This document shows, piece after piece, positions 17,002 through 25,983 of a stretch of 64,000 nt of DNA (its first letter is position 1; each line of letters begins with the position of its first letter). Position numbers and translations under genes: made by a program. The notes under the pieces are model-generated. The model saw nothing but the letters and a program-made list of their open reading frames with translations, had not been told where the DNA came from and ran no database searches. Source of the stretch: Mycobacteriales bacterium (GTDB lineage Bacteria; Actinomycetota; Actinomycetes; Mycobacteriales; CADCTP01). Location: contig DASYKU010000044.1 of assembly GCA_035995165.1 (NCBI GenBank), forward strand, positions 1 through 64,000. Direction: 5' to 3'.

Positions 17002-18345
17002 ATGGTCAACCGGTCCTGGTGGCAGGGACGCGCTGCCACCGTGTCCTGGCTGGTGGCACTCCTCGCCGGCCTGCTCGTCGCCGCGGCGTACCCGGCCGCC
17101 GCCGCGTCGTCGGGGGGTTCCAAGACGCCGTCGATCGCCGTCGCGCCGCACTACAAGGTGGCCGGCAAGGCCAACCCGGGCGTGCCGCCGACGTTCACCT
17201 GCCAGACTCAGCCGTCGGGCCAGTGCTTCGGCCCGGCCCAGATCCGCGCCGCGTACGGCATCGACAAGGTCAACGCCACCGGCGCGGGCCGCTCGATCGT
17301 CATCGTGGACGCCTTCCAGAGCCCGACGATCCAGCACGACCTCGACCTCTTCGACTCGGTCTTCGAGCTGCCCGCGGCGACGGTGAACATCGTCGCGCCG
17401 GACGGCCTGACCCCGTTCGACCAGGCCGACGCCAACCAGACCGGCTGGGCCGGCGAGATCAGCCTCGACGTGGAGTGGGCGCACGCCGTCGCTCCCGCCG
17501 CCAAGATCACGCTGGTGCTGTCGAAGACCAACGACGACGCCGACATCCTCTCGGCGACCAAGTTCGCGGTCGACCACAACCTGGGCGACGTCATCTCGCA
17601 GTCCTTCGGCGAGGACGAGCGCTGCGTGGACCCGGCCATCGCCGCCCAGCAGCACCGCGTCTTCCAGGCGGCGACGCTCAAGGGCATCACGCTGCTCGCG
17701 TCCTCGGGTGACCAGGGTGCGGCGCAGCCGACCTGCGACGGCAGCACGTTCAGCAAGGCTGTCAGCTCCCCGGCGACCGACCCGCTGGTGACCGCGGTCG
17801 GTGGCACGCTGCTCGACGCCGACGGCATCACCGGCGCGTACCACAGCGAGACCACCTGGAACGAGCCGGACTTCGAGGCCGGTGGCGGCGGCGGGTTCAG
17901 CACGCTGACCCCGACCCCGATCTTCCAGAAGCAGCTGCACCTGCCCTCCCGCGGCGTGCCGGACGTCTCGTACAACGCCGGCATCAACACCGGTGTGCTC
18001 GCGGTCTGGAGCACCTCGGGTCAGGGCGCGGACCTGCTGTTCATCTTCGGTGGCACCAGTGCGGGTTCCCCGCAGTGGGCCGGTCTGGTCGCGCTGTCGG
18101 CCCAGCTCCGGCACGCCCGGGTCGGCTGGCTCAACCCCCAGCTGTACGCCCTGTCGCTGGTCAAGCCCGTCTACAACGCGCTGTTCCACGACATCACCAC
18201 GGGAGACAACACCTTCCACGGTGAGGCGTTCGGCGACCCGACCATTCCCGGGTTCGCGGCCAAGAAGGGCTGGGACGCGGCGACGGGTCTCGGCACACCC
18301 AAGGCGAACACGATCGTCCCGGTCCTCGGCGGCAAGCTGCCGTAG
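17002..18345 (+). CDS. Secreted sedolisin (S53) serine-carboxyl peptidase
   Basis: Extracellular acid peptidase of 447 residues. A signal peptide occupies about residues 1-35. Catalytic residues can be placed: Glu152 and Asp156 in EISLDVEW, oxyanion Asp237 in SSGDQGA and Ser353 in GGTSAGSPQ; HDITTGDN near the C terminus is the expected calcium site. Unusually, only about 45 residues separate the signal from the catalytic core, so the long N-terminal prodomain typical of kumamolisin-like sedolisins is missing. ATG at 17002 follows AGGGGGAA (16991-16998). A strong hairpin terminator follows. A remnant of a second sedolisin lies at 20906-21009. Confidence 0.9.
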   Translation: MVNRSWWQGRAATVSWLVALLAGLLVAAAYPAAAASSGGSKTPSIAVAPHYKVAGKANPGVPPTFTCQTQPSGQCFGPAQIRAAYGIDKVNATGAGRSIVIVDAFQSPTIQHDLDLFDSVFELPAATVNIVAPDGLTPFDQADANQTGWAGEISLDVEWAHAVAPAAKITLVLSKTNDDADILSATKFAVDHNLGDVISQSFGEDERCVDPAIAAQQHRVFQAATLKGITLLASSGDQGAAQPTCDGSTFSKAVSSPATDPLVTAVGGTLLDADGITGAYHSETTWNEPDFEAGGGGGFSTLTPTPIFQKQLHLPSRGVPDVSYNAGINTGVLAVWSTSGQGADLLFIFGGTSAGSPQWAGLVALSAQLRHARVGWLNPQLYALSLVKPVYNALFHDITTGDNTFHGEAFGDPTIPGFAAKKGWDAATGLGTPKANTIVPVLGGKLP

Positions 18346-18360
18346 GCACCGGTAGTTCGG

Positions 18361-18394
18361 AGGGCGGCGCGGGGTCCGGTCCCCGCGCCGCCCT
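18361..18394 (+). terminator. Hairpin terminator after the sedolisin gene
   Basis: A 14-bp perfect stem (AGGGCGGCGCGGGG at 18361-18374 paired with 18381-18394) with a 6-nt loop, 15 nt after the stop codon. There is no U-run, as is usual in high-GC actinomycetes. Confidence 0.8.
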
Positions 18395-18509
18395 TCGGCG
18401 TCTCCGGACGGTCCGGAAGGATCGGCTGGGAACGTTCCCGGTCTTGTCCCAGCAGGTCTCACCGGGTAGAGATAGTGCTGGCCAGGTCGATGTCGACCCG
18501 GCAGCCGGA

Positions 18510-18533
18510 CCGGTGTCGAGGCGGCGACACCGG
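18510..18533 (+). other. Leader hairpin upstream of the beta-helix gene
   Basis: CCGGTGTCG (18510-18518) pairs perfectly with CGACACCGG (18525-18533) around a 6-nt loop; a second GGGGC/GCCCC hairpin follows near 18538-18554. The 196 nt between the upstream terminator and the ATG at 18591 is longer than most leaders here. No riboswitch class was recognised. Confidence 0.35.
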
Positions 18534-18590
18534 CGAGCGGGGGCAGGCAAGCCCCGGCCGGCTCTCCTCTACCTCAGGCAGGTTGCCCAG

Positions 18591-20447
18591 ATGCAGCTTT
18601 CCCCTGTCCGCAGGAGATTCGGGATCGGGTTGGCGGCCGCGGTCGTCGCCTCGTTCCTGACCACCGGCGCCCTCGCCGCCCCGGCGAGCGCGGCGCCCAC
18701 CCCGGCCGCCCCGCACTCGGCCGCCGCGGCCGGCGACCCGGCCTTCGGGCCGAACGTCCTGATCTTCGACCCGAGCATGCCGCAGGCCCAGATCCAGGCC
18801 ACCGTCGACGCGCTCCACACCCAGCAGGTGTCCGACCAGTTCGGCACCGGGCGGTTCAGCCTGCTGTTCAAGCCGGGCACGTACGGGTCGGTGGCCCAGC
18901 CGCTGCGCTTCAGCGTCGGCTACTACACCGAGGTCGCCGGCCTCGGCCGCAACCCCGGCGACACCGTCATCAACGGTTCGATCGACGTCGAGAACCAGTG
19001 CTTCCCGACGGCGCCGGGCGCGCCGACCGACTGCACCGCGCTGGTGAACTTCTGGCGCTCGATGTCGAACCTGTCGATCAACGTGACCGGCCAGACCGGC
19101 TGCCAGACCGGCAACGAGTTCTGGGCCGTGTCCCAGGCCGCGCCGATGCGCCGGGTGCAGATCAACGGCGGCCTGTCGCTGATGGACTTCTGCTCGGCCG
19201 GCCCGCAGTTCGCCTCCGGTGGCTTCATCTCCGACTCGGCGGTCTCCGGCACCACGATCAACGGCAGCCAGCAGCAGTTCATCGTGCGCAACTCCAGCCT
19301 CAACGGCTGGTCCAACGGCGTCTGGAACCAGGTCTTCGCCGGCGCCGTGGGCGCTCCGGCGCAGAGCTTCCCGACCCCGCCGTACACGACCCTGGACACC
19401 AACCCGGTGTCGAAGGAACGCCCCTACCTGTACGTCGACGCGGCCGGCAAGTGGAACGTCTTCGTCCCGTCCCTGCAGCGCAACGGCGCCGGCACGACCT
19501 GGGCCACCGGGCCGACCCCGGGCCGCTCGCTGCCGCTGTCCAGCTTCTACCTGGCCCGGCCGGGCGACAGCGTCACCAAGATCAACCTGCAGCTGCTGCT
19601 GGGCCGCAACCTCATCCTGACCCCGGGCGTGTACGACGTGGCCAGCACGATCCTCGTCTCGCACCCGAACCAGGTCGTGCTCGGCATGGGCATGGCCACG
19701 CTCACCGCCCAGCGCGGCTCGACCCCGCTGGCGACGCTGGACCTGCCCGGCATCGACGTGGCCGGGCTCATGATCGACGCCGGCCCGCAGAACTCGCCGG
19801 TGCTGTTCAAGGTCGGCACCAGGCTGCTCGGCGCGATCGGCAGCACCACCAACCCGGTGGCGATCCAGGACGTGTTCTTCCGGATCGGCGGCCCGCACGT
19901 GGGCAAGGCCACGACCAGCCTCGAGGTCAACACCCGCGGCACGCTGCTGGACGACATCTGGGCCTGGCGGGCCGACCACGGTGACGGCGTCGGCTGGACC
20001 GTGAACACCGCGGACACCGGCGTGGTCGTCAACGGCGCGGACGTCACCGCGACCGGCCTGTTCGTCGAGCACTACCAGAAGTTCAACGTGATCTGGGCCG
20101 GCGAGCGCGGCCGGACGATCTTCTTCCAGAACGAGATGCCGTACGACTCCCCGACCCAGGCCGACTGGTCGCACGACGGGGTCGACGGGTTCGCCGCGTA
20201 CAAGGTGCTGGACTCGGTCCGGACGCACGAGGCGTGGGGGCTGGGCAGCTACATCTTCACCAACGTGAACCCGGCGCTGCACTCCACCAACGCGTTCGAG
20301 GTGCCGAACCGGCCCGGGATCGCGATGCACGACCTGCTCACGATCTCGCTCAACAAGGCCGGCACAATCGACCACGTGATCAACGGGGTCGGCGCGGCCG
20401 TGACCCCGGACCGGCAGGGTCCGGAGAACGTGATCAGCTACCCGTAG
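18591..20447 (+). CDS. Secreted right-handed beta-helix protein, probable carbohydrate-active enzyme
   Basis: 618 residues with a signal peptide (about 1-37, ending near APASAAP). The mature protein opens with GPNVLIFDPSMPQAQIQ and a pectate-lyase-fold type series (FKPGTYG, VAGLGRNP, FWRSMSNLSI, QAAPMRRVQI, QDVFFRIGG, IWAWRADHG, FVEHYQKFNVIW). The whole domain is repeated with close similarity in the C-terminal part of the protein at 43431-46037, where it is joined to discoidin modules. Relatives are often labelled adenylyl cyclase or coagulation factor 5/8 protein in annotations, which I regard as unreliable; the position beside beta-glucanases points to a glycosidase or lyase. ATG at 18591 starts a clean signal peptide; an upstream in-frame ATG at 18444 would add an atypical extension. 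Confidence 0.7.
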   Translation: MQLSPVRRRFGIGLAAAVVASFLTTGALAAPASAAPTPAAPHSAAAAGDPAFGPNVLIFDPSMPQAQIQATVDALHTQQVSDQFGTGRFSLLFKPGTYGSVAQPLRFSVGYYTEVAGLGRNPGDTVINGSIDVENQCFPTAPGAPTDCTALVNFWRSMSNLSINVTGQTGCQTGNEFWAVSQAAPMRRVQINGGLSLMDFCSAGPQFASGGFISDSAVSGTTINGSQQQFIVRNSSLNGWSNGVWNQVFAGAVGAPAQSFPTPPYTTLDTNPVSKERPYLYVDAAGKWNVFVPSLQRNGAGTTWATGPTPGRSLPLSSFYLARPGDSVTKINLQLLLGRNLILTPGVYDVASTILVSHPNQVVLGMGMATLTAQRGSTPLATLDLPGIDVAGLMIDAGPQNSPVLFKVGTRLLGAIGSTTNPVAIQDVFFRIGGPHVGKATTSLEVNTRGTLLDDIWAWRADHGDGVGWTVNTADTGVVVNGADVTATGLFVEHYQKFNVIWAGERGRTIFFQNEMPYDSPTQADWSHDGVDGFAAYKVLDSVRTHEAWGLGSYIFTNVNPALHSTNAFEVPNRPGIAMHDLLTISLNKAGTIDHVINGVGAAVTPDRQGPENVISYP

Positions 20448-20453
20448 TCCGAA

Positions 20454-20488
20454 GGCGGCGGACCGTCCGGTGTGGACGGTCCGCCGCC
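20454..20488 (+). terminator. Perfect 15-bp hairpin terminator after the beta-helix gene
   Basis: GGCGGCGGACCGTCC (20454-20468) pairs with GGACGGTCCGCCGCC (20474-20488) around loop GGTGT. It starts 7 nt after the stop. One copy of the GTCCRNNNYGGAC palindrome forms its apex. Because the GTG at 20470 lies in this loop, a later start is preferred for the next gene. Confidence 0.85.
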
Positions 20489-20496
20489 CGGGCATC

Positions 20497-20919
20497 GTGT
20501 CCGATGTGGACTTCGATCTCGAGCGGTTCGTGACGGCTCAGGACAGTACCTATGAGGCCGCGCTGGCCGAGCTGCGCGCCGGGCACAAGCGCGGCCACTG
20601 GATGTGGTTCGTGTTCCCGCAGATCGCCGGCCTCGGCTTCAGCTCGATGGCGCAGCGGTACGCGGTCGCGGATCTGGCCGAGGCCCGGGCGTACCTGGCC
20701 CATCCGGTGCTGGGGCCGCGGCTGGTCGCGGCCGCCCGGGCGCTGACCGAGCTGGACGCGACGGATCCGGTCGCTGTGCTCGGCTCGGTGGACGCGCTCA
20801 AGCTGCGCTCCTCGATGACGTTGTTCGCGCACGCCACCGAGGACGAGCCCGTGTTCACCGAGGTCCTGCACCGGTACTACGGCGGCACCGAGGACGACGC
20901 GACGCTCAGCCGGCTCTGA
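20497..20919 (+). CDS. DUF1810 family protein
   Basis: About 140 residues. It contains FDLERFVTAQDSTYEAALAE, HWMWFVFPQIAGLG, YLAHPVLGPRL and ALKLRSSMTLF, the hallmark segments of DUF1810 (calpastatin-like in older annotation). The function is unknown. GTG at 20497 or 20506 are both possible; 20470 is rejected because it sits in a terminator loop. The 3' end overlaps the remnant of a sedolisin gene on the other strand. Confidence 0.8.
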   Translation: MSDVDFDLERFVTAQDSTYEAALAELRAGHKRGHWMWFVFPQIAGLGFSSMAQRYAVADLAEARAYLAHPVLGPRLVAAARALTELDATDPVAVLGSVDALKLRSSMTLFAHATEDEPVFTEVLHRYYGGTEDDATLSRL

Positions 20920-21009
20920 GGATCTCCAGCAGGGCGGTGCCGCCGGGGGTGCCGAGGCCGGTGCAGGCATCCCAGCCCGGTCCGGCCGAGTACGCGCCGC
21001 CTGGTCCCG
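20906..21009 (-). pseudogene. C-terminal tail of a sedolisin (S53) gene
   Basis: On the minus strand the frame reads GPGGAYSAGPGWDACTGLGT, then PGGTALLEILRAG and stop. This is the typical end of kumamolisin-type sedolisins (compare GWDAATGLGTPKAN in the intact protein at 17002-18345). Upstream it runs into low-complexity 15-bp repeats (CCCGCGCCCGGCCCG units, about 21011-21060) and then the next gene, so only the tail survives. Its stop lies inside the DUF1810 gene. Confidence 0.55.
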
Positions 21010-21846
21010 GCGCCCGGCCCGCCCGCGCCCGGCCCGCCCGCGCCCGGCCCGCCCGGCCCGGCGGCTCAGCGGGAGAGCCGGCCGATCGCGGCGCCGGCGG
21101 CGCAGATCCCGCCGACCGCCGTCGCGATGAGCACGCCGAAGTCGAGCCAGTAGTTCGTCGGCACGCCGATGAGCAGCCCGCGCAGCGCCCCCACCTCGTA
21201 CGAGAGCGGGTTGATGTGGCTGAGCACCCTCAACCACCCGGGCATGATCGCGACCGGGTAGAGCGCGTTGGAGGCGAAGAACAGCGGCATCGTGATCGCC
21301 TGCCCGATGCCCATCAGCCGCTCCCGTTTGAGCACCCAGCCGGCCAGCGTGACCGACAGGCAGCAGAAGAACGCGGTGCCCAGCACGACCGCGGCGAACG
21401 TGCCGAGGATCTTCAGCGGGTTGTCGGTGAGCCCGACCCCGAGCAGCGCGGCCACGATCAGCACCACGATCGCCTGGACCAGCGCCCGGACCCCGGCCGC
21501 GAACGCCTTGCCCGCGACCAGCGCGACCCGCGGCGTCGGCGTGGCCAGCAGCTTGGTCAGCACGCCGGCGTCGCGCTCCCAGATGATCTGGATGCCGTAG
21601 AAGATCGCGATGAACAACGCGGACTGGGCGATGATCCCGGGCGCGAGGTAGTCCAGGTACGGCACGCCGCCGGTCGGGATGGCCCGGATCCGGCTGAACG
21701 TGGTGCCGAAGATCAGCAGCCAGAGGATCGGCTGGATCGCCCGGGTGATCAGCTCGCTGCGGTCGTGCCGCAGGCGCTGCATCTCGACCAGGCAGAACGT
21801 GTAGATCCGGGAGAGCAGCCGGCCGGCGCCGGACCGGGTCTCGGGC

Positions 21847-22646
<800 letters not shown>

Positions 22647-22650
<4 letters not shown>

Positions 22651-23111
22651 GCGGTCACCTCCTCCCGGGTCAGGTCGGTGGCGACGCCGGCCAGCACCGG
22701 CAGTGCCCGCTCCAGCGCGGCCCGGTCCGCGGGTGACAGCCCGGCGATGGCCCGGGCGGTGACCGCGGTCCGGCGGTCGCGCCACTGCTCGACCCGGCGC
22801 CGGGTCTCCGGGGTCAGCTGCAGCCGGGCGACCCGGCCGTCGGCGGCGTCCCGGTGCCGCTCCAGCACGCCGCTGCCGGTGAGCTGGCGGACCAGCGTGG
22901 AGACGGTGTTGGGGGCGACGCCGAGCTCGGCCGCGGCGTCGGCCACCGACAACCCCGGCGTACGGCGGACCAGGCGGATCAGCTCCAGCTGCGCGGTGGT
23001 GGGCCCGTCGTTCGGGAACGGCCGTTCGCCGATCTTGCGGGCGTGCCGGCGCAACAGGCCGACCGTCGCGTACAGCTGCTCGGCGAGCGCGGTGTCGGTC
23101 TCGGTGTCCAT
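22647..23111 (-). CDS. MarR family transcriptional regulator
   Basis: 154 residues with the winged-helix signature LSVADAAAELGVAPNTVSTL, the wing DAADGRVARLQLT and C-terminal dimerisation helices. It heads the ATPase-permease operon, so it probably represses it and is released by the exported compound. ATG at 23111 is chosen over GTG at 23135 because the latter lies inside a near-perfect palindrome that is best read as the operator. Confidence 0.88.
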
Positions 23112-23121
23112 CGCCGTCCAC

Positions 23122-23144
23122 GATACCTCTGCCACAGAGGTATC
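23122..23144. promoter_or_regulatory. Palindromic operator upstream of the MarR operon
   Basis: Arms GATACCTCTG (23122-23131) and CAGAGGTATC (23135-23144) are perfect inverted repeats around CCA, ending 11 bp before the MarR start codon. Size and position fit autorepression of the marR-ATPase-permease operon. Confidence 0.75.
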
Positions 23145-23239
23145 TGCCGGCCGAGATTGCGATCAGGCGTCGGATCCGCTCGGTCCGGTCACCTCCGGGG
23201 CGGTTCCGGCCAGAATCAGGCGAGACCGGCGGGAGGGTC

Positions 23240-24463
23240 GTGGACGACGACGACGTCATCGGCAGCGAGTCGGAGCGCGCACCCGAGCCGCGGGGGACCC
23301 TCCGTCGTGGCGTGCCGCTCCCGGCCGCGGTGCACTCGCACCGGCGGCTGGCTGTGACGCTGCTCGTCCTCGTCGCGTTCGGCGGGGTGGTGGCGATCAG
23401 CCGGGCCGGGGTGCACGGCCTGAAGTCCGCCGAGCCCGCCGTCCAGGCCGCCGGACCGCCGGCACCGCCGCTGTCCGGTCAGATCCTCGCCCTCGCCGCC
23501 GGCCAGAACGTCGTGTACGTCGTGGCCGACGACTGCGCCCAGGACTGCCGTCCGCTGCTCGTCGCCACCGGCGACGACGGCCGGACCTGGGCCGGCCTGC
23601 GGCTGCCGGGCGCCCCGGTGACCGCCGCGACGGCCCGGACCTGGCGGCTGACCGTGACCGGCGGCGAGGACCTGCTCGCGATCCAGGACCCGGCCGGCAA
23701 GACCGTCACGGTCGGCAGTACGAGCTCCCGGTTCCAGACCCACAAGATCGTCGACGGGCCGCCGCTGGCGCGGGCCCCGGCCGGCTGGGAGGCGATGCTC
23801 GACCTCTGCCCGCGGATCCGGTGCGCGACCCCGGCCCTGGAGTACGTCGAGCCCCGGACCGGCGTCCGGAGCCTGCTGGAGACCCAACCCCCGGTCCCGG
23901 CCCGGGTGCTCGGGGTGGGCGGGTCCCAGATCTGGGTGGCGGGCGTGGACCCCGGGACCCGGCAGTGGGCCGCCGCGGTCTCCGCCGACGACGGCGCGAC
24001 CTGGGCCACCAGCGCGCTGCCCGGGGTCAGCACCGCCGCCGGGCTGGTGGCGCAGCTGCTGCCGGTGCCCGAGCTGGACCAGGCGTACCTGGTGCTGGGC
24101 AAGCCGGACGGCCAGGGCGGCCAGGCCCTCACCGACATCTGGTCGGTCCGGGCGAGCGGCGCCCCGAGCCAGGTCCGGCCCTCGACCGCGCTCGGCGCCG
24201 TCGAGGGCGCGGTCGCGACCAAGGACGGCCGCCTGGTGCTGACCGGGACGACGACCACCGTGCTGTCCCCGGACGGCGGCGAGAAGCGGTCCGACGCCTC
24301 GGACGTGGACTCGACCCGGTTCGTGCTCAGCAACCCGATGCGGGGGCCGCACCAGCTGCTGGTGGCGGCCGCGATCCGCACCGACGGAGCCGCCTCGATC
24401 GCGCTCTCCGGCACCGGCGACGCCGGCGACTGGGACGTACGCCCGATCGTCCTCGCCCGCTAG
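23240..24463 (+). CDS. Membrane-anchored BNR/sialidase-like repeat protein
   Basis: 407 residues: a cytoplasmic N terminus of about 35 residues, one membrane segment (LAVTLLVLVAFGGVVAI), a Pro/Ala linker and an extracytoplasmic beta-rich domain. Asp-box-like repeats are visible (TGDDGRTWAGL near residue 110, SADDGATWATS near residue 250), so a beta-propeller is likely. Cys pairs in DDCAQDC and DLCPRIRC may form disulfides. No catalytic set of true sialidases is seen, so a binding or sensing role is more likely. GTG at 23240 follows GGGAGG. The gene is divergent from the MarR gene. Confidence 0.65.
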   Translation: MDDDDVIGSESERAPEPRGTLRRGVPLPAAVHSHRRLAVTLLVLVAFGGVVAISRAGVHGLKSAEPAVQAAGPPAPPLSGQILALAAGQNVVYVVADDCAQDCRPLLVATGDDGRTWAGLRLPGAPVTAATARTWRLTVTGGEDLLAIQDPAGKTVTVGSTSSRFQTHKIVDGPPLARAPAGWEAMLDLCPRIRCATPALEYVEPRTGVRSLLETQPPVPARVLGVGGSQIWVAGVDPGTRQWAAAVSADDGATWATSALPGVSTAAGLVAQLLPVPELDQAYLVLGKPDGQGGQALTDIWSVRASGAPSQVRPSTALGAVEGAVATKDGRLVLTGTTTTVLSPDGGEKRSDASDVDSTRFVLSNPMRGPHQLLVAAAIRTDGAASIALSGTGDAGDWDVRPIVLAR

Positions 24464-24535
24464 TTCCTCTCTGACCTGCGCGTTCTTTCTGGATGGCGGC
24501 CGTCTCGATATTACCCGTTGCGTTGCCGACGATCG

Positions 24536-24545
24536 CGATATATCG
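24536..24545. promoter_or_regulatory. AT-rich palindrome upstream of the PadR gene
   Basis: CGATATATCG is a perfect 10-bp palindrome in an unusually AT-rich patch (24505-24555), 30 bp before the PadR start. A related GATATTA lies at about 24507. Autoregulation by the PadR protein is the natural reading. Confidence 0.5.
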
Positions 24546-24575
24546 TTATCTCACCAACCACGAGAGGAGTGCACA

Positions 24576-25322
24576 ATGCACACCCACACCACACAGAACC
24601 GGCAGGGTCACCCTGACCGGCATCCGCACCGGCACGGGCCGTTCGGTCGCGAGTTCGGTCCCGGCGTCGACCGGGGCGAGCGCGAGGACCGGCGCGGCCG
24701 GCACGGCGGGTTCGGGCGCCTGCCCGGCTTCCCGCCGACCCCAGGAGGCCCCGGCCCCGGCTTCGGCCCGGGCATGGGCCCGGGTCCGGGCTTCGGTCCG
24801 GGCATGCGTCCGGGTCCCGGACGCGGCCGGCACCGCGGTCGCGGCGCCCGCCGCGGCGACGTCCGGGCCGCCGTGCTCGCGCTGCTCATCGAGCGGCCGA
24901 TGCACGGGTACGAGCTCATCCAGCAGATCGAGGAGCGGTCCGGCGGCGTCTGGCGGCCGAGCCCGGGCTCGATCTATCCGACCCTCCAGCTGCTCGCGGA
25001 CGAGGGTCTGGTCTCCGGCGACGAGACCGGCGGGCGGCGGCTGTTCACGCTGACCGACGCCGGCCGCGAGGAGGACGCCAAGCACGAGGGCCAGTCGCCC
25101 TTCACCCAGGAGCGGGACGAGACCTTCGAGGTCGCGCACCAGTTCCGGGAGGAGATGGCGCAGCTCGGGATGGCGGTCTGGCAGGTCGCCCAGGTGGGCA
25201 CCGAGGCGCAGCGCACCGAGATCCTCGGGGTGCTGGCCGAGGCTCGGCGGCGGGCCTACCAGCTGCTGGCCGACGGCGGGTCCGAGGACTCCGCCGCGCC
25301 CGACCCCGCCCCGGCGGAGTGA
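24576..25322 (+). CDS. PadR family transcriptional regulator with His/Gly/Pro-rich N-terminal extension
   Basis: 248 residues. The first 90 or so are low complexity: a His-rich start followed by GPGFGPGM-type repeats. The PadR winged helix follows (VLALLIERPMHGYELIQQIE, PSPGSIYPTLQLLADEGLV, GGRRLFTLTDAGREE), then a helical dimerisation tail. Similar Gly-rich PadR proteins are common in actinomycetes and usually control an adjacent transporter; here no exporter follows directly. GAGAGGAG (24560-24567) and ATG at 24576 fix the start. A strong terminator follows. Confidence 0.88.
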   Translation: MHTHTTQNRQGHPDRHPHRHGPFGREFGPGVDRGEREDRRGRHGGFGRLPGFPPTPGGPGPGFGPGMGPGPGFGPGMRPGPGRGRHRGRGARRGDVRAAVLALLIERPMHGYELIQQIEERSGGVWRPSPGSIYPTLQLLADEGLVSGDETGGRRLFTLTDAGREEDAKHEGQSPFTQERDETFEVAHQFREEMAQLGMAVWQVAQVGTEAQRTEILGVLAEARRRAYQLLADGGSEDSAAPDPAPAE

Positions 25323-25330
25323 ACCAGCCC

Positions 25331-25363
25331 TGCGGCCCCGGAAGAAACCCTTCCGGGGCCGCA
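25331..25363 (+). terminator. Hairpin terminator after the PadR gene
   Basis: TGCGGCCCCGGAAG (25331-25344) pairs perfectly with CTTCCGGGGCCGCA (25350-25363) around a 5-nt loop, 8 nt after the stop codon. Confidence 0.85.
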
Positions 25364-25389
25364 CCTGTCTGCGGGCACAATCTCCAGTC

Positions 25390-25752
25390 ATGACGACGCC
25401 CCGCAGCATCGGATCGCTGTCCTCTATCGAGAGCGCCGCCTCGACCGGCTCGGTCGGCTCGGCCGGGTCCCTGGCCTCGGTCGGGAGCGCGGGCTCGATC
25501 GCCTCGATCGGGTCGGCCGGCTGCATCGGCTCGATCGGCAGCGCCGGCTGCATCGCCTCGGTCGGGAGCGCGGGCTCGGTCGCCTCGATCGGCAGCGTGG
25601 GGTCCTTCGGCTCGATCGCGAGCGTCGGGTCCTTCGGCTCGATCCTCAGCGTCGGAAGCTCGGGCGCGATCGGCGCCGTGTTCGGACGCCCGGTCCTCGG
25701 CCCCGCCCTCGAACGCCTCACCGCCGCGGTCAGCACCCGCCTCTCCCGCTAG
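25390..25752 (+). CDS. (Ser-X-Gly/Ala)n tripeptide-repeat protein, function unknown
   Basis: 120 residues. From residue 6 to about 95 the sequence is an almost unbroken three-residue repeat: Ser (rarely Cys or Ala), a hydrophobic or small residue (I, V, F, A, L), then Gly or Ala, for example SIGSAGCIGSIGSAG. About 30 triplets are present. The last 25 residues (AVFGRPVLGPALERLTAAV) leave the repeat and look like an amphipathic helix. No signal peptide or catalytic motif is seen. Such a strict period suggests a beta-solenoid or polyglycine-II-like rod. ATG at 25390 has no ribosome binding site, and CACAAT about 10 nt upstream would fit a leaderless transcript. I do not recognise a characterised family. 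Confidence 0.65.
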   Translation: MTTPRSIGSLSSIESAASTGSVGSAGSLASVGSAGSIASIGSAGCIGSIGSAGCIASVGSAGSVASIGSVGSFGSIASVGSFGSILSVGSSGAIGAVFGRPVLGPALERLTAAVSTRLSR

Positions 25753-25754
25753 AT

Positions 25755-25981
25755 GTACTGCCCAGGGGCGCTGGCCCGGCGGCGGCTCTCGGCGAGAGCG
25801 GCGTAGGTCCTGCTGAACCCTGACCACTGTCAGTGGTATCTACCACCGACAGTGGTACGAGCTCGGAAGACATGGGTGCCCCAGCGCCCAGGACAGGCCG
25901 GCCCGGCCGGCCCTGATCGACGATCAGACGCGGCGGCCGTGGTCGGGCCCCGCGGCGTCAGAGCCCGTCTGTGGGCAGTAC
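25755..25981. repeat. 10-bp inverted repeat bounding a gene-free 227-bp segment
   Basis: GTACTGCCCA (25755-25764) and TGGGCAGTAC (25972-25981) are perfect inverted repeats. The left one begins 2 nt after the stop codon of the tripeptide-repeat gene and the right one ends 2 nt before the end of the MFS gene. The segment holds the second dyad pair and no convincing gene. It could be a miniature element, or long-range pairing between convergent transcripts. Confidence 0.4.
25822..25857. promoter_or_regulatory. Paired 17-bp dyads (candidate operator), copy 2
   Basis: GACCACTGTCAGTGGTA (25822-25838) and TACCACCGACAGTGGTA (25841-25857) are separated by 2 bp, the same design as 16374-16409. Here no gene starts nearby: both flanking genes end toward the site. 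Confidence 0.55.
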
Positions 25982-25983
25982 GG

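Noticed and set aside
18478-18590. Riboswitch (ydaO or cobalamin type) in the beta-helix leader
   Set aside because: Hairpins are present but no conserved core sequence of either class was recognised.
18444-18590. Upstream start for the beta-helix protein
   Set aside because: It would place about 49 charged residues before a typical signal peptide; ATG at 18591 is better.
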